Assembly: GCA_964346495.1 (NCBI GenBank) | Contig: CAYFUW010000029.1 | Location: forward strand, 1-22,972 | Source: JBGZFC01 sp964346495 | GTDB taxonomy: Bacteria > Bacteroidota > Bacteroidia > Bacteroidales > Dysgonomonadaceae | Length of the DNA: 22,972 bases | Direction: 5' to 3' | Part shown: one piece after another, positions 6,882 to 15,353 of the stretch | How the letters are laid out: every line of letters begins with the position of its first letter | Position numbering within the stretch: the stretch's first letter is position 1 | Program-made: the position numbers and the translations under genes | The notes under the pieces: generated by a model | What the model saw: only the letters and a program-made list of their open reading frames with translations | What the model was told of the DNA's origin: nothing | Database searches by the model: none

Positions 6882-8912
6882 ATGAACGTATTTAATTGTA
6901 AACAATTCTTTTTATCATTACTTTTCATAGTGGCAGCATCTTTTGGTTTGTTGTCAGCACAAAGCGTATCTGATAGTATCAAGCTGGAGGAGGTGGTTGT
7001 TACTGAGAAATATTGGAATAGAGAAGCTCGCTCTACTGCGCCACTTCAACTTTTAACCGAAAAAACAATCAAAAACTTAAACGTACTTCAACTTTCCGAT
7101 GCCGTAAAGCACTTTTCGGGTGTAACTGTTAGAGATTATGGTGGTATTGGTGGGTTGAAAACCGTATCTGTACGCAGTTTGGGCGCTTCTCATACGGCAG
7201 TAAACTACGATGGTATTGCAGTAAGCGATGTGCAAACAGGACAGATAGATATAGGGCGTTTTTCGCTCGACAATGTCAGCAATATATCGTTAGTTAGCGG
7301 TCAGGACGACCAGATATTTAAGCCTGCCGCTGCTTTTGCTTCTGCTTCATCTCTGAATATCACAAGTATAGCACCAACTTTTAATAAATCAGAAAAAATT
7401 AATGGAAAGGTATCTGTAAAAGGAGGCTCCTTTGCACTCTTTAATCCGGCTCTTACTATTAATACAAAATTATCAGAAAATGTTTCACTTTCGACGAGTG
7501 GCGAGTGGATGTCGGCAAATGGTAGCTATCCTTATGTGTTGCATTATGGTGTTGCCGGAGTTGACAGTTCATCGGTTGAGCAGCGAGAGAATACCGATGT
7601 CCAAAATCTGCGTTTGGAAGCTGCACTTTTTGCGAAACTTTCGGAAAAAAGTAAAGGAAATTTACGTTTATATTACTATCAATCGGAACGAGGTTTGCCG
7701 GGTGCTACCATATTTTATAATACCGAAAATTTTTCAAAACAACGTTTGTGGGATAGAACATTTTTCACACAAGGTCGCTTCGAACACGCTTTCTCCTGGC
7801 GTTGGGCGATACAAATAAATGCGAAACACAATAGAGGATATTTGCGATATTTAGATCCGACCTATTTGGGTTCAACCGGAGAATGGGAGGACATTTTTCG
7901 CCAAAATGAGAGTTACGGATCGGTATCGGCACAATATAGAGCTTTTGAAAATCTTTCGTTTTCGCTTTCAACCGATTTGTCGCATGGTATAATGTTTGCA
8001 GATAAAAGAACAAACTTTGCCACGCCAACACGACTTACATCGCAATCGGCTTTGGCTGCCAAATGGGTGAGTGAATGTGTGTTGGCATCAGCAAGCTTGC
8101 TTTACATTCAAACTTTTGAATCGGTGCTAAGCGGAGAACCTGCCGATAATCAATCAAAGTTTTCGCCTTACGCTAGCATTTCGGTAAAACCGTTGTCAAA
8201 TATCGATTTAAGAGTTAGAGCTTTCTATAAAAACAGTTTCCGATTGCCCACTTTTAACGATTTGTATTATCCTTCCATGGGGAAACGTGATTTGCTTCCC
8301 GAAAGTGCTGACCAATTCAATTTGGGAGTAACTTATGCCACTTCAATAGGAAACGTGATGCCTTTGCTAACTTTTGCGGTAGACGGATATTACAATCGGG
8401 TAAATAATAAAATAGTGGCTTATCCATCTGGAAACCTGCATGTGTGGACAATGACCAACACTGATAAAGTTCAAATAACGGGTTTGGATTTTTCTACAGA
8501 GGGAGTTGTACGTATAAATAACAGAACTAATTTATTGGTAGGAAGCACGTACACATTTCAAAATGCTGTAGATGTTACCGATCCGAATAAGATAACTTAT
8601 AAAAATCAGTTGCCATACACGCCACGTCATTCAGGCTCTGCGAGAGCAGCGTTGGAAACTAAATGGTTTAATTTGGCTTATGCGCTAGTATATTCCGGCG
8701 AGCGCTACTCAAACCCATATAATGGTAAGGAGTTTAGAATGAGTGGGTACGCAGACCATAGTATGTCAATGGCAAAAAACTTCGATACGAGAATGGGTAA
8801 GATAAATTTAAGCGTTGAAGTGATAAATTTGACCAATAAAAATTATGAAATAGTAAGAAACTATCCCATGCCGGGACGCTCTTTCAGGGCGAATATATCA
8901 ATGAATTTTTAA
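6882..8912 (+). CDS. btuB: TonB-dependent outer-membrane cobalamin receptor, BtuB-like
   Basis: The 676-residue protein has a signal peptide (residues 1-26, ending LLSAQ), a TonB-box-like LEEVVVTEK at about 34-43, and a plug domain. Plug motifs include LSDAVKHFSGVTVRDYGGIGGLKTVSVRSLGASHTAV and the NISLVSGQ region. A 22-strand-type barrel follows, ending in an aromatic residue (ANISMNF), as outer-membrane proteins do. It lacks the N-terminal carboxypeptidase-like domain of SusC proteins, so it is a classical transporter. Substrate assignment rests on the cobalamin riboswitch just upstream and the BtuG-like lipoprotein 19 nt downstream, an arrangement known in Bacteroides. Energy would come from TonB-ExbB-ExbD, which are not encoded in this window. 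Confidence 0.88.
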   Translation: MNVFNCKQFFLSLLFIVAASFGLLSAQSVSDSIKLEEVVVTEKYWNREARSTAPLQLLTEKTIKNLNVLQLSDAVKHFSGVTVRDYGGIGGLKTVSVRSLGASHTAVNYDGIAVSDVQTGQIDIGRFSLDNVSNISLVSGQDDQIFKPAAAFASASSLNITSIAPTFNKSEKINGKVSVKGGSFALFNPALTINTKLSENVSLSTSGEWMSANGSYPYVLHYGVAGVDSSSVEQRENTDVQNLRLEAALFAKLSEKSKGNLRLYYYQSERGLPGATIFYNTENFSKQRLWDRTFFTQGRFEHAFSWRWAIQINAKHNRGYLRYLDPTYLGSTGEWEDIFRQNESYGSVSAQYRAFENLSFSLSTDLSHGIMFADKRTNFATPTRLTSQSALAAKWVSECVLASASLLYIQTFESVLSGEPADNQSKFSPYASISVKPLSNIDLRVRAFYKNSFRLPTFNDLYYPSMGKRDLLPESADQFNLGVTYATSIGNVMPLLTFAVDGYYNRVNNKIVAYPSGNLHVWTMTNTDKVQITGLDFSTEGVVRINNRTNLLVGSTYTFQNAVDVTDPNKITYKNQLPYTPRHSGSARAALETKWFNLAYALVYSGERYSNPYNGKEFRMSGYADHSMSMAKNFDTRMGKINLSVEVINLTNKNYEIVRNYPMPGRSFRANISMNF

Positions 8913-8931
8913 TTTATAAAGAGTAATAATT

Positions 8932-10002
8932 ATGAAAATGAACAAATTTTTTATCTATTTAATGGCTCTGGCAGCCCTATTTTTTACAGCTTGTGAAAAA
9001 GATCCTATTGATCCTGATGATCCAATAGCAGATGAAACTTCCGCGCTTTTAATTTTGAGTGAAGGCTCTTGGGGCGGAAATAACAGTAAGCTTGCTCATT
9101 ACAATTTAGAAACAGGGGCTTTGGATACTGATTATTTCAATACAGTTAATCAAAGAGGTTTGGGCGATACAGCTAATGATATGTTGCTTTACGGCTCAAA
9201 GGTATATATCGTGGTAAATGTGTCGAGCACATTAGAAATAATTGATGCTAAAACCGGGAAATCATTACGTCAAATCTCTATGAAAAATGATGATAATACA
9301 TCAAAAGAACCACGCAAGGTAGTAGGACATAATGGTAAAGTTTATGTTACATCGTACGATGATACAGTTGTTAAGATAGATACAACTACATATGAAATTG
9401 AGGCAACTCTTTCAGTAGGTATGGATCCGGAAGGTATGTGTGTAGTAAACGATAAATTATACGTTGCGAACTCAGGAGGATTGAGCGGATATGACAATAC
9501 TATTTCTGTTGTAAATCTTACCACTTTTAAGGAAGAATCTAAAATTGAAGTTGCTATAAATCCGGTTAATATCGGTAGTGATAGTAAAGGTAATGTATAT
9601 GTAGCATCTCATGGAAACTATTTTGATGTTATGCCTTCATTCCAACGTATTAATGCTACTTCGGGAACAGTTGAAATATTAAACGAAATTCCTTCTCCCG
9701 ACAAATTTGTTATCTCTGACGATAAAGCATATATTATCAGTGGTTCCTATGGCAATCCATATACTTTAATTGTGTATGATTGTAAAAACGATAAGGTTAT
9801 TTCAGAGAATTTTATTACTGACGGTACTGAACTAGGTATTATTCATAATATTTCGATTGATACTGTTTCGGGTGATGTTTTCTTGATGGAAACAGATTAT
9901 GTTGTTCCGGGAAATGTGTATTGTTTCGATAAAGATGGCAAACTGAAATATTCGCTAACTGGAGTTGGAATTAATCCAACAGTAGTGGAGTTTGTGAAAT
10001 AA
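8932..10002 (+). CDS. btuG: Surface beta-propeller lipoprotein, BtuG-like cobalamin capture protein
   Basis: The 356-residue product has a lipoprotein signal peptide with lipobox FFTAC (C21). The acidic KDPIDPDDP after it resembles the Bacteroidota surface-export signal. The body is a YVTN/YncE-like beta-propeller with repeated units such as KVYVTSYDDTVVKIDTTTYEIEATLSV, KLYVANSGGL and NVYVASHGNYFDV. In Bacteroides, BtuG is a seven-bladed surface lipoprotein that binds cobalamin very tightly and passes it to its partner BtuB. Here the gene is 19 nt behind a btuB-like gene under a cobalamin riboswitch and shares its terminator, which supports that role. Closely related propeller lipoproteins of other function exist, so the symbol rests mainly on context. 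An alternative ATG lies at 8938. Confidence 0.78.
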   Translation: MKMNKFFIYLMALAALFFTACEKDPIDPDDPIADETSALLILSEGSWGGNNSKLAHYNLETGALDTDYFNTVNQRGLGDTANDMLLYGSKVYIVVNVSSTLEIIDAKTGKSLRQISMKNDDNTSKEPRKVVGHNGKVYVTSYDDTVVKIDTTTYEIEATLSVGMDPEGMCVVNDKLYVANSGGLSGYDNTISVVNLTTFKEESKIEVAINPVNIGSDSKGNVYVASHGNYFDVMPSFQRINATSGTVEILNEIPSPDKFVISDDKAYIISGSYGNPYTLIVYDCKNDKVISENFITDGTELGIIHNISIDTVSGDVFLMETDYVVPGNVYCFDKDGKLKYSLTGVGINPTVVEFVK

Positions 10003-10080
10003 AATTACTAGATCTCAAATTTGTGGATATAAGTGTAGTTTGCACTTGAAAACTCTACTCAGTTTATTATTTTGAATAGG

Positions 10081-10117
10081 AAAGCATTTCGTGTGAACGA
10101 AATGCTTTTCGTTTTTT
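10081..10117 (+). terminator. Strong terminator of the btuB-btuG operon
   Basis: AAAGCATTTCGT (10081-10092) and ACGAAATGCTTT (10097-10108) form a 12-pair perfect stem with a GTGA loop, followed by TCG and a run of six T. It lies about 80 nt past the btuG stop. Confidence 0.9.
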
Positions 10118-10162
10118 AGTTTAAAATGTTGACAGTAAAAGTACGGGCTTATCAGTCTGGTT

Positions 10163-10202
10163 AAAAAAAACGGTGACTATGTTAATAATAATAGTCACCG
10201 TT
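10163..10202 (-). terminator. Strong terminator of the RlpA gene
   Basis: Read on the minus strand, AACGGTGACTAT and ATAGTCACCGTT form a 12-pair perfect stem around a 10-nt loop, followed by a run of at least six T (the A-run at 10163-10170 on the plus strand). It lies just past the RlpA stop and faces the btuG terminator across about 45 nt. Confidence 0.88.
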
Positions 10203-10228
10203 GTAAATATAAAGTTTTCTCAGATTTA

Positions 10229-10735
10229 TTACGTATTCGGACTTCTTAACGGAGCATATATTCCCTTTTTATTAATGTCTTCTATTTTTAAATTGTTGTA
10301 AACATCCTTTTCCGTTTTTGTAGATAGAAGTAACTTGTTTATATTGTTAAAAGGCAATTCAAGCGGAATAAACTTAAGAATCTTGTCTATAGGAATTATC
10401 TCAACAGAAGCTACCCCTTGACGAATAATTTCCAACTCTTTAGCTGCTGCATAAGATAGATCAATCAATCTGCTTTTCAGATGAGGACCACGATCGTTTA
10501 CAGTTACAACTATCGATTTGTTGTTTTTGGGATTGGTTACTTGCAATTTTGTGCCGAAGGGTAGGGTGCGATGTGCGCACGTTAAACTATCCTTGTGATA
10601 TACTTCACCGCTCGAAGTTTTTCTACCATGAAATTTTTGCGCGTAATAAGACGCTTTTCCGGTAGTTTGCGAATAGGTGAAAGATATTGAAATATTGATT
10701 ATCAGCGTAATGAATAAAATAAATATTCTTGCCAT
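10229..10735 (-). CDS. RlpA-like double-psi beta-barrel protein (septal lytic transglycosylase family)
   Basis: The 168-residue product has a signal peptide (residues 1-22, ending TYSQ). A compact RlpA domain covers about residues 26-116: GKASYYAQKFHGRKTSSGEVY with E44, AHRTLPFGT with H55, then VTVNDRGPHLKSRLIDLSYAAA with D81. RlpA proteins act on peptidoglycan, in Pseudomonas as lytic transglycosylases on glycan strands without peptide stems. No lipobox and no C-terminal SPOR domain is present, unlike many homologues; the last 50 residues are Lys/Leu-rich and unassigned. Septal targeting is therefore not evident. It has its own promoter-like element (10762-10793) and terminator, so it is probably transcribed separately from the fimbrillin-like gene behind it. 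Confidence 0.88.
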   Translation of the reverse strand: MARIFILFITLIINISISFTYSQTTGKASYYAQKFHGRKTSSGEVYHKDSLTCAHRTLPFGTKLQVTNPKNNKSIVVTVNDRGPHLKSRLIDLSYAAAKELEIIRQGVASVEIIPIDKILKFIPLELPFNNINKLLLSTKTEKDVYNNLKIEDINKKGIYAPLRSPNT

Positions 10736-10761
10736 ATTACTTTTTTGTAAATTTCAACTTG

Positions 10762-10793
10762 CAAAGTAAGTAATAATTTTGCTAATAAACAAA
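10762..10793 (-). promoter_or_regulatory. Probable promoter of the RlpA gene
   Basis: On the minus strand TTTG (complement of 10790-10793) is followed after 20 nt by TTACTTTG (complement of 10762-10769), one base off TAnnTTTG. Spacing fits the Bacteroidota pattern, and the box lies 26 nt before the ATG. Confidence 0.45.
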
Positions 10794-10836
10794 ATTGCTG
10801 TCTTAATCATTGCAAAAAACTCATTCGAGAAAATCG

Positions 10837-12129
10837 CTATGGATATTCCACTCCATCTATAAATGCTCTGTCTGTATTCTTTAATCCTACCAATCCATAA
10901 TAGTTACTGATATCGCCCCTGAGCAAGATCTCTTTACCCAGGTTTTGTGGATTATCTTGAAGATTTACCACATCCCTAATTGCTCCCGCAGGCAGTTGCA
11001 CCGGGAAAGTCTTTTTAGGGTCAGTTTCAGTTGGTGTTAGTGCAAGAGCAATATTGGATGTTGATGTAACGTCGGTAGCATTGTTTACAAACGATGTGTA
11101 TGAAGTGCTTGTATAGTATCCAACAACAAATCCTTTAACCCACATATCTTTTTGTCCTAAAAATATGGGTGCTTCAGTTACAGTAAACGGGTTGTCAAAT
11201 TCGCCTGTTGCTGTTACGCTGCCCGGGTCTTCGCCAGGTGTAATAGCCACATCTTCTTCGGCAACTTCATTCCAGCTTTCGATTGAGCTACTGCTAATAG
11301 TTGCTTGTACACCCGATGGGTTAATTACTATATTGAAAGTGTATTTTGTACCTTTGTCAAACGATGTAATATTGGTATTCGAACCCAAGTCATATATATA
11401 AGTGTCGCTGTCTATTGTGAAAACCAAAGTTCTGCCAGTCAGATTAGACATTGGTATTAAAATAGCTTCGGCAAATTTGCCGTCGGCAGATTTTTTGAAA
11501 AACAGATCTCCAATTTGTGTAGGTGAAGCTAAACTTCCGTCAGATAGAGAGAAAGGAGCTTTCAGTGATGCATTGGTTAGTTTTATTATTATATCAGTTA
11601 AATCTGCTGTGGGATTTTCGGGTGTGATATTAAGAATAATCTTAGCCATTTGATGTGAGAATGTTAAGTTAACATTTGGGTTGGCGGAGTTTAGACCAAT
11701 GGCATTATTAGAGTACAGAAGGTCTATTGCGCTCTGATTACTCTGATTGGTCACATCTACAGGATAAGTAAAGTTTACAATGTTTTTATTGTAAGGGAAA
11801 TAGGCAATAAAATCTACATTTGAGCCATTAAATGGGAAGAGTATCTCTTCGTTAGGATTAGCTGCAGAAAAAGTAGAGCTTCCGTTGGTTACATACTTAA
11901 TATTATCTGCTAAAACTCCAACATTTAAGTCAATATTCTCCTTTTTCATATACATCCCGATGGAGTCACCATTTTCCCAGGCGTCACCAGTCATTCTGTT
12001 GTTGCTTGTATTTGTAATGATAGCATTGATATTTGCAGGTCTTGAGCCTAAACTCTTATCAATCATTTCGCCTTCACAAGAAAAGAGTGCTACAAGTATT
12101 AGCAAAAGCATTAAATCTTTAATTTTCAT
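10837..12129 (-). CDS. Fimbrillin-family lipoprotein with C-terminal DUF6359-type domain
   Basis: From ATG 12129 the product is 430 residues. It opens with a lipoprotein signal peptide whose lipobox ends ALFSC (C18). The next part, to about residue 290, has the pattern of Bacteroidales fimbrillin/Mfa-like proteins: WENGDSIGMYM, a YFPYNKN segment, DLLYSNN, LTFSHQMAKIILNI and GTKYTFNIVI. After a Ser/Glu-rich linker, residues 309-430 (GEFDNPFTV, MWVKGFVVGYY, FPVQLPAGAIR, NPQNLGKEILLRGDI, YYGLVGLKN) resemble the DUF6359 OB-fold-like domain. It is probably surface-exposed and adhesive or structural. An in-frame ATG at 12165 would sit at the predicted transcription start of the promoter at 12168-12198, so the shorter start is preferred. 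No partner pilus genes are nearby. Confidence 0.82.
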   Translation of the reverse strand: MKIKDLMLLLILVALFSCEGEMIDKSLGSRPANINAIITNTSNNRMTGDAWENGDSIGMYMKKENIDLNVGVLADNIKYVTNGSSTFSAANPNEEILFPFNGSNVDFIAYFPYNKNIVNFTYPVDVTNQSNQSAIDLLYSNNAIGLNSANPNVNLTFSHQMAKIILNITPENPTADLTDIIIKLTNASLKAPFSLSDGSLASPTQIGDLFFKKSADGKFAEAILIPMSNLTGRTLVFTIDSDTYIYDLGSNTNITSFDKGTKYTFNIVINPSGVQATISSSSIESWNEVAEEDVAITPGEDPGSVTATGEFDNPFTVTEAPIFLGQKDMWVKGFVVGYYTSTSYTSFVNNATDVTSTSNIALALTPTETDPKKTFPVQLPAGAIRDVVNLQDNPQNLGKEILLRGDISNYYGLVGLKNTDRAFIDGVEYP

Positions 12130-12167
12130 AGTTACAGTGTTTTTTAGTTGTTTCATGTTATTCAATG

Positions 12168-12198
12168 CAAATATAAGTAAAAAATGTTAATAAGCAAA
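12168..12198 (-). promoter_or_regulatory. Promoter of the fimbrillin-like gene
   Basis: On the minus strand TTTG (complement of 12195-12198) is followed after 19 nt by TATATTTG (complement of 12168-12175), an exact Bacteroidota match. Transcription should begin near 12163. This rules out the ATG at 12165 unless the message is leaderless, and favours ATG 12129. Confidence 0.72.
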
Positions 12199-12327
12199 TA
12201 GATTCGAAGGAAAAAACAAAATGCGACAAACTTTGTTGTTATATAAACCAAAGTTAATTCGTCAAAAATTATTTTTAAATTCCATGTTTAATGTATCTAA
12301 TTAGATATTCCTTTGCTCAAAATTCAT

Positions 12328-12335
12328 TATCTTTG
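12328..12335 (+). promoter_or_regulatory. -7 element for ffh
   Basis: TATCTTTG matches TAnnTTTG and lies 28 nt before the ffh ATG. No TTTG occurs at the ideal distance; the nearest (12312-12315) is only 12 nt away. Confidence 0.5.
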
Positions 12336-12363
12336 CAACATTATAACAAATTGATATAAAACT

Positions 12364-13695
12364 ATGTTCCAAAATTTAACAGAGAGATTAGAAAGATCAT
12401 TCAAAATATTAAAAGGTGAAGGTAAAATCACCGAAATCAATGTTGCCGAAACATTAAAAGAGGTTCGAAGAGCATTGCTTGATGCTGACGTTAACTATAA
12501 GACAGCTAAAGAGTTTACGGAAAACGTAAAGGAGAAAGCCTTAGGACAAGATGTACTTACTGCCGTAAAACCTGAGCAGTTAATGGTGAAGATTGTTCAC
12601 GATGAATTGGCTGCTCTTATGGGTGGAACAGCCGAAGATATAAATATTAAAGGTTCGCCTGCCGTAATATTGATGTCGGGTTTGCAAGGTTCGGGAAAGA
12701 CAACTTTTTCGGGCAAATTGGCAAACATGCTTAAATCTAAACGAGGTAAAAACCCAATGCTTGTTGCGTGCGACGTTTATCGTCCGGCAGCTATCGAGCA
12801 GCTAAAAATTCTTGGTGAACAGATTGGTGTGTCGGTTTATTCCGAAGAGGATAATAAGAATCCGGTTAAAATAGCTCAAAATGCTATCAAACATGCCAAA
12901 GAGTACGGCAAAGATTTGGTTATTATTGACACCGCAGGTCGTTTGGCTATCGACGAAGAGATGATGAACGAAATTACAGCAATAAAAAATGCTGTAAATC
13001 CACAAGAGATTTTGTTCGTTGTTGATGCCATGACCGGACAGGATGCTGTGAATACTGCAAAAGAGTTTAACGATAGACTCGACTTCAACGGCGTAGTTCT
13101 TACAAAATTAGATGGTGACACCCGAGGTGGTGCGGCTCTATCTATTCGTTCGGTAGTATCTAAGCCGATTAAATTTGTTGGTACCGGAGAAAAACTGGAT
13201 GCAATTGATGTATTCCACCCAGAACGTATGGCTGACCGAATTCTAGGTATGGGTGATCTCGTTTCGCTTGTAGAAAAAGCGCAAGAGCATTACGACGAAG
13301 AAGAAGCACGCAAATTACAGAAGAAAATTGCCAAAAATCAATTTGACTTTAACGATTTTATCGCTCAAATTCAGCAGATTAAGAAAATGGGTAATCTGAA
13401 AGACCTTGCATCAATGATTCCCGGTGTTGGAAAACAGATAAAAGACCTTGATATTGATGATGATGCATTCAAAAGTATCGAGGCTATTATATACTCTATG
13501 ACGCCGGAAGAGCGCACTAATCCTGAAATTCTGAACGGCAGCAGAAGAGCACGTATAGCTAAAGGTAGCGGAACTAATGTTCAAGAGGTAAACAAACTTA
13601 TTAAACAGTTTGATGAAACAAGAAAAATGATGCGTATGATGACCACAGGTGGCGCAAAAGCAGCATTAAGAGGAAGAGGTAAACGCAGACGTTAA
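12364..13695 (+). CDS. ffh: Signal recognition particle protein Ffh (SRP54)
   Basis: The 443-residue GTPase binds SRP RNA and signal sequences of nascent membrane proteins and docks with FtsY. An N-terminal helical bundle (about 1-85, LTERLERSFKILKGEGKITE onward) precedes the NG GTPase domain: P-loop GLQGSGKTT from residue 106, DVYRPAA, DTAGR, TKLDGDTRGG and the closing GTGEKLDAIDVFHPERMADRILGMGD. The C-terminal M domain has IQQIKKMGNLKDL, SMIPG and the RNA-binding core around SRRARIAKGSGTNVQEVNKLIKQF. It ends in a basic RGRGKRRR tail. Length and domain order are ordinary. folD follows after 64 nt, and both are probably on one transcript. Confidence 0.98.
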   Translation: MFQNLTERLERSFKILKGEGKITEINVAETLKEVRRALLDADVNYKTAKEFTENVKEKALGQDVLTAVKPEQLMVKIVHDELAALMGGTAEDINIKGSPAVILMSGLQGSGKTTFSGKLANMLKSKRGKNPMLVACDVYRPAAIEQLKILGEQIGVSVYSEEDNKNPVKIAQNAIKHAKEYGKDLVIIDTAGRLAIDEEMMNEITAIKNAVNPQEILFVVDAMTGQDAVNTAKEFNDRLDFNGVVLTKLDGDTRGGAALSIRSVVSKPIKFVGTGEKLDAIDVFHPERMADRILGMGDLVSLVEKAQEHYDEEEARKLQKKIAKNQFDFNDFIAQIQQIKKMGNLKDLASMIPGVGKQIKDLDIDDDAFKSIEAIIYSMTPEERTNPEILNGSRRARIAKGSGTNVQEVNKLIKQFDETRKMMRMMTTGGAKAALRGRGKRRR

Positions 13696-13759
13696 TCGGG
13701 TTAATCTTTTTCTCAATAACATTTTAAAAAAATCAAAATATTAAAAATTAAAAACAATT

Positions 13760-14641
13760 ATGAAATTAATAGACGGAAAGTCAATTTCTAAACAGATAAA
13801 AGAGGAAATTACGGCTGAAGTTGCAAAAAGAAAAGCAAATGGCCTAAAAGTACCGCACTTAGCCGCGATATTGGTTGGACACGACGGTGGAAGTGAAGCT
13901 TATATGGCAAATAAAGTAAAATCGTGTGAAGAGGTAGGTTTTAAATCATCTCTTTTCAGATTTGAAGGAGATGTAACGGAGGAAGAATTATTGGCATGCA
14001 TCAAAAAAGTTAATGAAGATGATGATATTGATGGTCTTATAGTTCAGTTGCCACTGCCAAAGCATATATCGGAGCATAAAATAATTGAGGCTGTTAGTTG
14101 CGGCAAAGATGTGGACGGTTTTCATCCTGCAAACGTTGGACGCATGTCGCTGGGAATGCCCGGATTGTTACCCGCAACAGCGGCAGGTATTATTGAGCTT
14201 ATGCGCCGCTACAATATCGAGACAGAAGGCAAGCATTGCGTTGTTTTAGGTAGAAGTAATATTGTAGGAAAACCTGTAGCACAGCTTCTTTTGCAGAAAA
14301 ATTATCCCGGAAATAGCACTGTAACAGTGTGCCATAGTCATACTCCAAATATTAAAGAGATTTGTTTACAAGCCGATATTATTGTTTCCGCACTTGGAAT
14401 ACCTAAGTTTGTGAAAGCCGATATGGTAAAAGAGGGAGCTGTAGTTATCGATGTTGGTACTACACGCGTAAAAGATGAAACTACTAAATCGGGTTACAGA
14501 CTTGTTGGCGATGTGGCTTTTGACGAAGTAGCTCCTAAAACATCTTGTATAACACCTGTACCGGGCGGAGTAGGACCTATGACTATAGTGGCACTAATGC
14601 AAAATACTTTGCAGGCTACGTCGAAAAAAGATTTATGTTAA
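13760..14641 (+). CDS. folD: Bifunctional methylenetetrahydrofolate dehydrogenase/cyclohydrolase FolD
   Basis: The 293-residue cytoplasmic enzyme interconverts 5,10-methylene-THF, 5,10-methenyl-THF and 10-formyl-THF with NADP+, supplying one-carbon units for purine and formyl-Met synthesis. The catalytic YxxxK is present (Y48, K52 in EAYMANKVKSCEEVGF), as are GLIVQLPLPKH, the KDVDGFHP segment, the cofactor-binding VLGRSNIVGKP and the C-terminal PVPGGVGPMTIVALMQNT signature. Length is typical. It lies 64 nt behind ffh with no promoter between, and 30 nt before the DUF4375 gene; the three are bounded by one terminator. Confidence 0.98.
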   Translation: MKLIDGKSISKQIKEEITAEVAKRKANGLKVPHLAAILVGHDGGSEAYMANKVKSCEEVGFKSSLFRFEGDVTEEELLACIKKVNEDDDIDGLIVQLPLPKHISEHKIIEAVSCGKDVDGFHPANVGRMSLGMPGLLPATAAGIIELMRRYNIETEGKHCVVLGRSNIVGKPVAQLLLQKNYPGNSTVTVCHSHTPNIKEICLQADIIVSALGIPKFVKADMVKEGAVVIDVGTTRVKDETTKSGYRLVGDVAFDEVAPKTSCITPVPGGVGPMTIVALMQNTLQATSKKDLC

Positions 14642-14671
14642 GGTTTGAATATTGATTTTAAGCATTTAATT

Positions 14672-15184
14672 ATGTTGAATAATAAGATACAAATCGTAGA
14701 AAGTAAGATTATTGAGGCTGCCGAAAATGGTATGGATAGCTTCTTAAAAGTATTTACCGATGCCTATTTGGAAGCAATCGGAGGAACTGTAACAGCCGAA
14801 AATATAGATAAGTTAAACGGTTATCAGCATACATTATTGGCTCTCAGGTTTTTTACGGAAGAGGTAAATCAGGGCGGATTTGTACAACTTATTCAAAACG
14901 GATATGGTGGCTATATTTTTGACAATCCGGTAGCAAAAGCATTAAGACAAATGGGTGCAAAAGGATTATCGAAGATATTGTATAAAGCTAAAGAAATTTT
15001 CGATTTACATCGCGAAGAGTTAGAGCGTGAAACAACCGATGAAGAGTTCACCGCTATGTATGTCGACTTTGAGCAGTTTGACGAACTGGAAGAGAAATAC
15101 TTCTATATCGAAGAGGAAGAGATTTCCATAATTGCTCAATATGTTGATGAAAATATTGAAGATTTTGCGGAAATTATAAAGTAA
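14672..15184 (+). CDS. DUF4375 (DMP19-like) protein
   Basis: The 170-residue cytoplasmic protein resembles the DUF4375/DMP19 family: YQHTLLALRFFTEEVNQGGFVQLIQNGYGGYIF is the family's characteristic NGGF-type region. The C-terminal third is very acidic (EELERETTDEEFTAMY, EQFDELEEKYFYIEEEE). DMP19 of Neisseria is described as a DNA-mimic protein that binds a transcription factor; whether this relative does the same is not known, though the acidity is compatible. ATG 14672 is preferred over an in-frame TTG at 14645. The gene follows folD by 30 nt and ends 21 nt before a terminator, so it is probably the last gene of the ffh transcript. Confidence 0.82.
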   Translation: MLNNKIQIVESKIIEAAENGMDSFLKVFTDAYLEAIGGTVTAENIDKLNGYQHTLLALRFFTEEVNQGGFVQLIQNGYGGYIFDNPVAKALRQMGAKGLSKILYKAKEIFDLHREELERETTDEEFTAMYVDFEQFDELEEKYFYIEEEEISIIAQYVDENIEDFAEIIK

Positions 15185-15205
15185 CAGTCTTGAAACTATA
15201 TAGTT

Positions 15206-15233
15206 AGCCTGGATTACAAATCCAGGCTTTTTT
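15206..15233 (+). terminator. Terminator of ffh-folD-DUF4375
   Basis: AGCCTGGATT (15206-15215) and AATCCAGGCT (15219-15228) form a 10-pair perfect stem with an ACA loop, followed by a run of T to 15233. The core GGATTACAAATCC is shared with palindromes near 18890 and 18952. Confidence 0.92.
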
Positions 15234-15270
15234 ATTCTCCACTCTAATTAATTCGTTTGGAATTGGTTTT

Positions 15271-15303
15271 AAGTAGCTGCTAATTTTGAATTAGCTGCTA
15301 CTT
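15271..15303. repeat. Near-perfect 33-bp palindrome
   Basis: AAGTAGCTGCTAATT (15271-15285) and AATTAGCTGCTACTT (15289-15303) are complementary except for one central T-T mismatch in the arms, with a TTG loop. It lies in the convergent spacer between the DUF4375 and DUF3109 genes and lacks a long T-run on either side. It could be a second terminator, a protein-binding site or a remnant of an inserted repeat. Confidence 0.6.
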
Positions 15304-15353
15304 ATAGAAAACTGCTTTAAAGGCTGCGAAATTCTTCGGAACAGACAGCACAT

